This document shows, in pieces, positions 3,681-5,812 of a stretch of DNA of 5,812 bases; position 1 is the stretch's first letter, and every line of letters starts with the position of its first letter. The translations under genes and the position numbers were made by a program. Source of the DNA: UBA9732 sp963609725. Its GTDB lineage: Bacteria; Spirochaetota; Spirochaetia; Sphaerochaetales; Sphaerochaetaceae. The notes below the pieces were generated by a model. That model saw only the letters and a list, made by a program, of their open reading frames with translations. It was not told the DNA's origin and ran no database searches. The stretch covers positions 1 through 5,812 of the forward strand of contig CAVDLI010000090.1 of the NCBI GenBank assembly GCA_963609725.1. Reading direction: 5' to 3'.

Positions 3681-5812
3681 ATGAGCTTAAAGCCAGGATT
3701 ATATGAGCAAGTTATCAACAAAGAACTATCAGAAGAACTAGACGCAATTCCACAAGAAAGAAAATCAATTATCCCAATTGATAAAGCAGAAGCTTCAAAA
3801 GTGTTATCTCAATATTTGTCCAATGTCATAAAAAAGGCAATGGACAATATTGCAGACAATGGCAAGGATATTAAAGATCAAGTTGAACTTGTAAACCAAA
3901 TCGTCCACCTTATCCAAAACAACACAAATCAAGCCAATTTTGATGTGCAAGAAGTTGATAAACAAGCCCTGCAACTTCTTGCGCTCTTAAAAGAAAAAGA
4001 CCCTTTATTAGCATTAGGAAAGAAAGCATCTGATTTAAGCAGACCAGAAACGTCCATCTCTCAAAGTTCACTTTTTACAGGAGCCATTCATGAGCCACAA
4101 ATGTACACAGAATTAAAAAAAGAAATTGCAAGTTCAGACAAAATATATATGCTAGTTTCTTTTATAAAATGGAGCGGATTACGCCTAATTATTGATGATC
4201 TAAGAGAGTTTGCTCAAAACGGTAAAGAACTACGAATAATTACAACCTCATACATGGGAGCAACGGACATAAAAGCTATAGATGAGCTCAGAAAACTGCC
4301 AAATACTTACATCAAAGTAAGTTATGATACAAAAAGGACACGTCTTCATGCCAAGACTTATATGTTTTACCGTAATACAGGATTTACAACAGCATATGTT
4401 GGATCTTCTAACTTATCAAATGTTGCAATCTCAAGTGGATTGGAATGGAATGTAAAAATAACAAAAAAAGACTTACCAGAAACTATAGATAAAATATGGG
4501 CAACTTTTGAAAGTTATTGGAATTCCAAAGAATTTGAATACTATGACGAAGGACAATATGAACGCCTAGCTAGAGCTCTTCATGCTGAAAAATACGCAGA
4601 ACACAACAATGAGGCCATTTTTACTACTGATGTAAAACCATATTCTTTTCAGCAAGAAATATTGGATAAACTTCAAGCAGAGCGTACTGTACAGGGTTAT
4701 AACTACAATTTAGTTGTTGCTGCTACAGGAACTGGAAAGACTGTGATATCGGCCTTGGATTATAAAAATTTTTGCAAGAAAAATCCCCACAGTCCATGCA
4801 AATTGCTATTTGTCGCGCATAGAGAAGAAATTCTAAAGCAAAGCCTTTACACATTTCGTGCCGTTCTTAAAGACCCCAATTTTGGTGAAATTTTCGTAGG
4901 CGGACATAAACCTCAAAGCATAAATAATTTGTTCATCTCAATTCAAACTTTCCAGGCGCAAGATTTTTCTTCCAAGACGGACCCTTCTTTTTATGACTAC
5001 ATAGTAGTAGATGAATTTCATCATGCTGCAGCCCCAAGTTATAAAAAGCTATTAAGTTACTATAAGCCTAAGATTTTATTAGGACTAACGGCAACTCCAG
5101 AGCGAATGGACGGAGAAAATATTCTCAAATATTTCAATAACAGAATTGCGGCTGAAATACGTCTGCCAGAAGCAATTGAAAGAAAACTATTATGCCCTTT
5201 CCAGTATTTTGGAGTATCAGATTGCATAAGTTTAGAAAATTTGAAATGGGCTCGTGGTGGTTATGAAAAATCTGAGCTTTCAAGAATTTACACACTGAAC
5301 GAATTAGAAGCAAAAAGGCGAGCAAGTTTGATTATTACTTCTATAAATAAATATGTGACCAATATTGACGATGTAAAAGGCCTTGGATTTTGTGCATCTG
5401 TCGAGCATGCTCGCTTTATGGCTTCTTATTTTAATGGACACAACATTCCTTCAATGGCTTTGACAGCCCAGTCGCCATCTGAAGATAGAAATAGAGCAAA
5501 AAATGAACTTACCTCTGGCTCTATAAGGTTTATTTTTGTTAAAGACATTTATAACGAAGGCGTTGACATACCAGAAGTTAATACGGTTTTGTTCTTAAGA
5601 CCAACAGAGTCTTTGACCATATTTTTGCAACAATTAGGAAGGGGCCTTCGACTTGCAGAAGGAAAAGAATGTTTGACTGTTTTGGATTTTATTGGTCAAG
5701 CTAATAAAAGGTACCGTTTTGAAGAAAAATTTAATGCTTTACTAGAAAATACAACTAAAGGAATAGCAAAAGAAATAAGAGATGGTTTTGTTTCATTACC
5801 AAAAGGGTGCTA
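3681..5812 (+). CDS. Phospholipase D-like nuclease fused to superfamily II helicase, DUF3427 type, partial
   Basis: The first 710 codons; the gene continues past the right edge, and the last two bases (TA) could begin a stop or another codon. Residues 1-130 are mostly helical with no recognised motif. Residues about 134-300 are a PLD-like nuclease domain with one catalytic motif, HAK (His223, Lys225) followed by GSSNLS (241-246) and GLEWNVKI; a single motif implies action as a dimer. Residues about 320-690 are a superfamily II ATPase: YSFQQEIL (321-328), Walker A ATGTGKT (348-354), Walker B DEFHHA (444-449), LTATPERMDG (from 469), EGVDIP (626-631) and QQLGRGLR (650-657). The closing FIGQANKRYRFEEKF fits the linker into the DUF3427 domain of this family, whose members are often about 1000 residues, but that domain is not in view. 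Family members are accessory proteins suspected in defence or DNA processing; the exact role is unknown. The frame is intact throughout. Confidence 0.9.
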   Translation, partial: MSLKPGLYEQVINKELSEELDAIPQERKSIIPIDKAEASKVLSQYLSNVIKKAMDNIADNGKDIKDQVELVNQIVHLIQNNTNQANFDVQEVDKQALQLLALLKEKDPLLALGKKASDLSRPETSISQSSLFTGAIHEPQMYTELKKEIASSDKIYMLVSFIKWSGLRLIIDDLREFAQNGKELRIITTSYMGATDIKAIDELRKLPNTYIKVSYDTKRTRLHAKTYMFYRNTGFTTAYVGSSNLSNVAISSGLEWNVKITKKDLPETIDKIWATFESYWNSKEFEYYDEGQYERLARALHAEKYAEHNNEAIFTTDVKPYSFQQEILDKLQAERTVQGYNYNLVVAATGTGKTVISALDYKNFCKKNPHSPCKLLFVAHREEILKQSLYTFRAVLKDPNFGEIFVGGHKPQSINNLFISIQTFQAQDFSSKTDPSFYDYIVVDEFHHAAAPSYKKLLSYYKPKILLGLTATPERMDGENILKYFNNRIAAEIRLPEAIERKLLCPFQYFGVSDCISLENLKWARGGYEKSELSRIYTLNELEAKRRASLIITSINKYVTNIDDVKGLGFCASVEHARFMASYFNGHNIPSMALTAQSPSEDRNRAKNELTSGSIRFIFVKDIYNEGVDIPEVNTVLFLRPTESLTIFLQQLGRGLRLAEGKECLTVLDFIGQANKRYRFEEKFNALLENTTKGIAKEIRDGFVSLPKGC

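Noticed and set aside
3681..5812. Assignment to a named anti-phage system such as Mokosh type II or DISARM.
   Set aside because: The helicase motifs (DEFH, GVDIP, QQLGRGLR) and the N-terminal position of the PLD domain fit the DUF3427 class; Mokosh uses a different helicase type and no DISARM partners are in view.
1536..5812. A functional NAD-depletion defence pair formed by nadE and the helicase.
   Set aside because: nadE is a normal biosynthetic enzyme, the genes are divergent rather than in one operon, and the helicase shows no NAD-consuming domain; adjacency alone is not evidence.

Overview
The window looks like a low-GC spirochaete, most likely a Treponema. The basis is indirect: two small, rapidly diverging secreted proteins of the beta-barrel kind common in treponemes, an AT-rich codon choice and the general style of the NAD synthetase. 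I could not run a search, so the genus is an inference. No RNA gene, transposase, CRISPR array or tRNA was seen.

Layout. Positions 1-1237 carry two minus-strand genes for small exported proteins. The left one is cut by the window edge. They are divergent paralogues that align along their whole shared length, and a strong intrinsic terminator (577-609) separates them. Positions 1238-1535 are non-coding and hold a candidate promoter framed by a long inverted repeat, a 10-bp tandem duplication and an 8-bp tandem repeat. Positions 1536-3434 (minus) are a complete glutamine-dependent NAD+ synthetase, nadE, with all expected catalytic motifs. Positions 3435-3680 form a 246-bp divergent intergenic region packed with WTGCAA motifs in tandem copies and nested dyads. 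Positions 3681-5812 (plus) are the first 710 codons of a large protein with a single-HKD phospholipase D-like nuclease domain fused to a superfamily II helicase. This is the architecture of the DUF3427-type helicases, and the gene runs off the right edge.

Functional picture. nadE is housekeeping: it makes the last step to NAD+. The nuclease-helicase fusion is an accessory gene, plausibly involved in defence or DNA processing, but nothing in the window proves a defence role. The most unusual non-coding signal is the nadE/helicase intergenic region. It has ten WTGCAA/TTGCAW motifs in about 195 bp, four CTTGCAA copies (three directly abutting), a 31-bp imperfect dyad over the candidate nadE promoter, and a perfect 15-bp palindrome that competes with a second hairpin. 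The same TTGCAA word sits at the -35 position of the candidate promoters of both nadE and the complete barrel gene, which suggests a shared regulator or a local repeat family.
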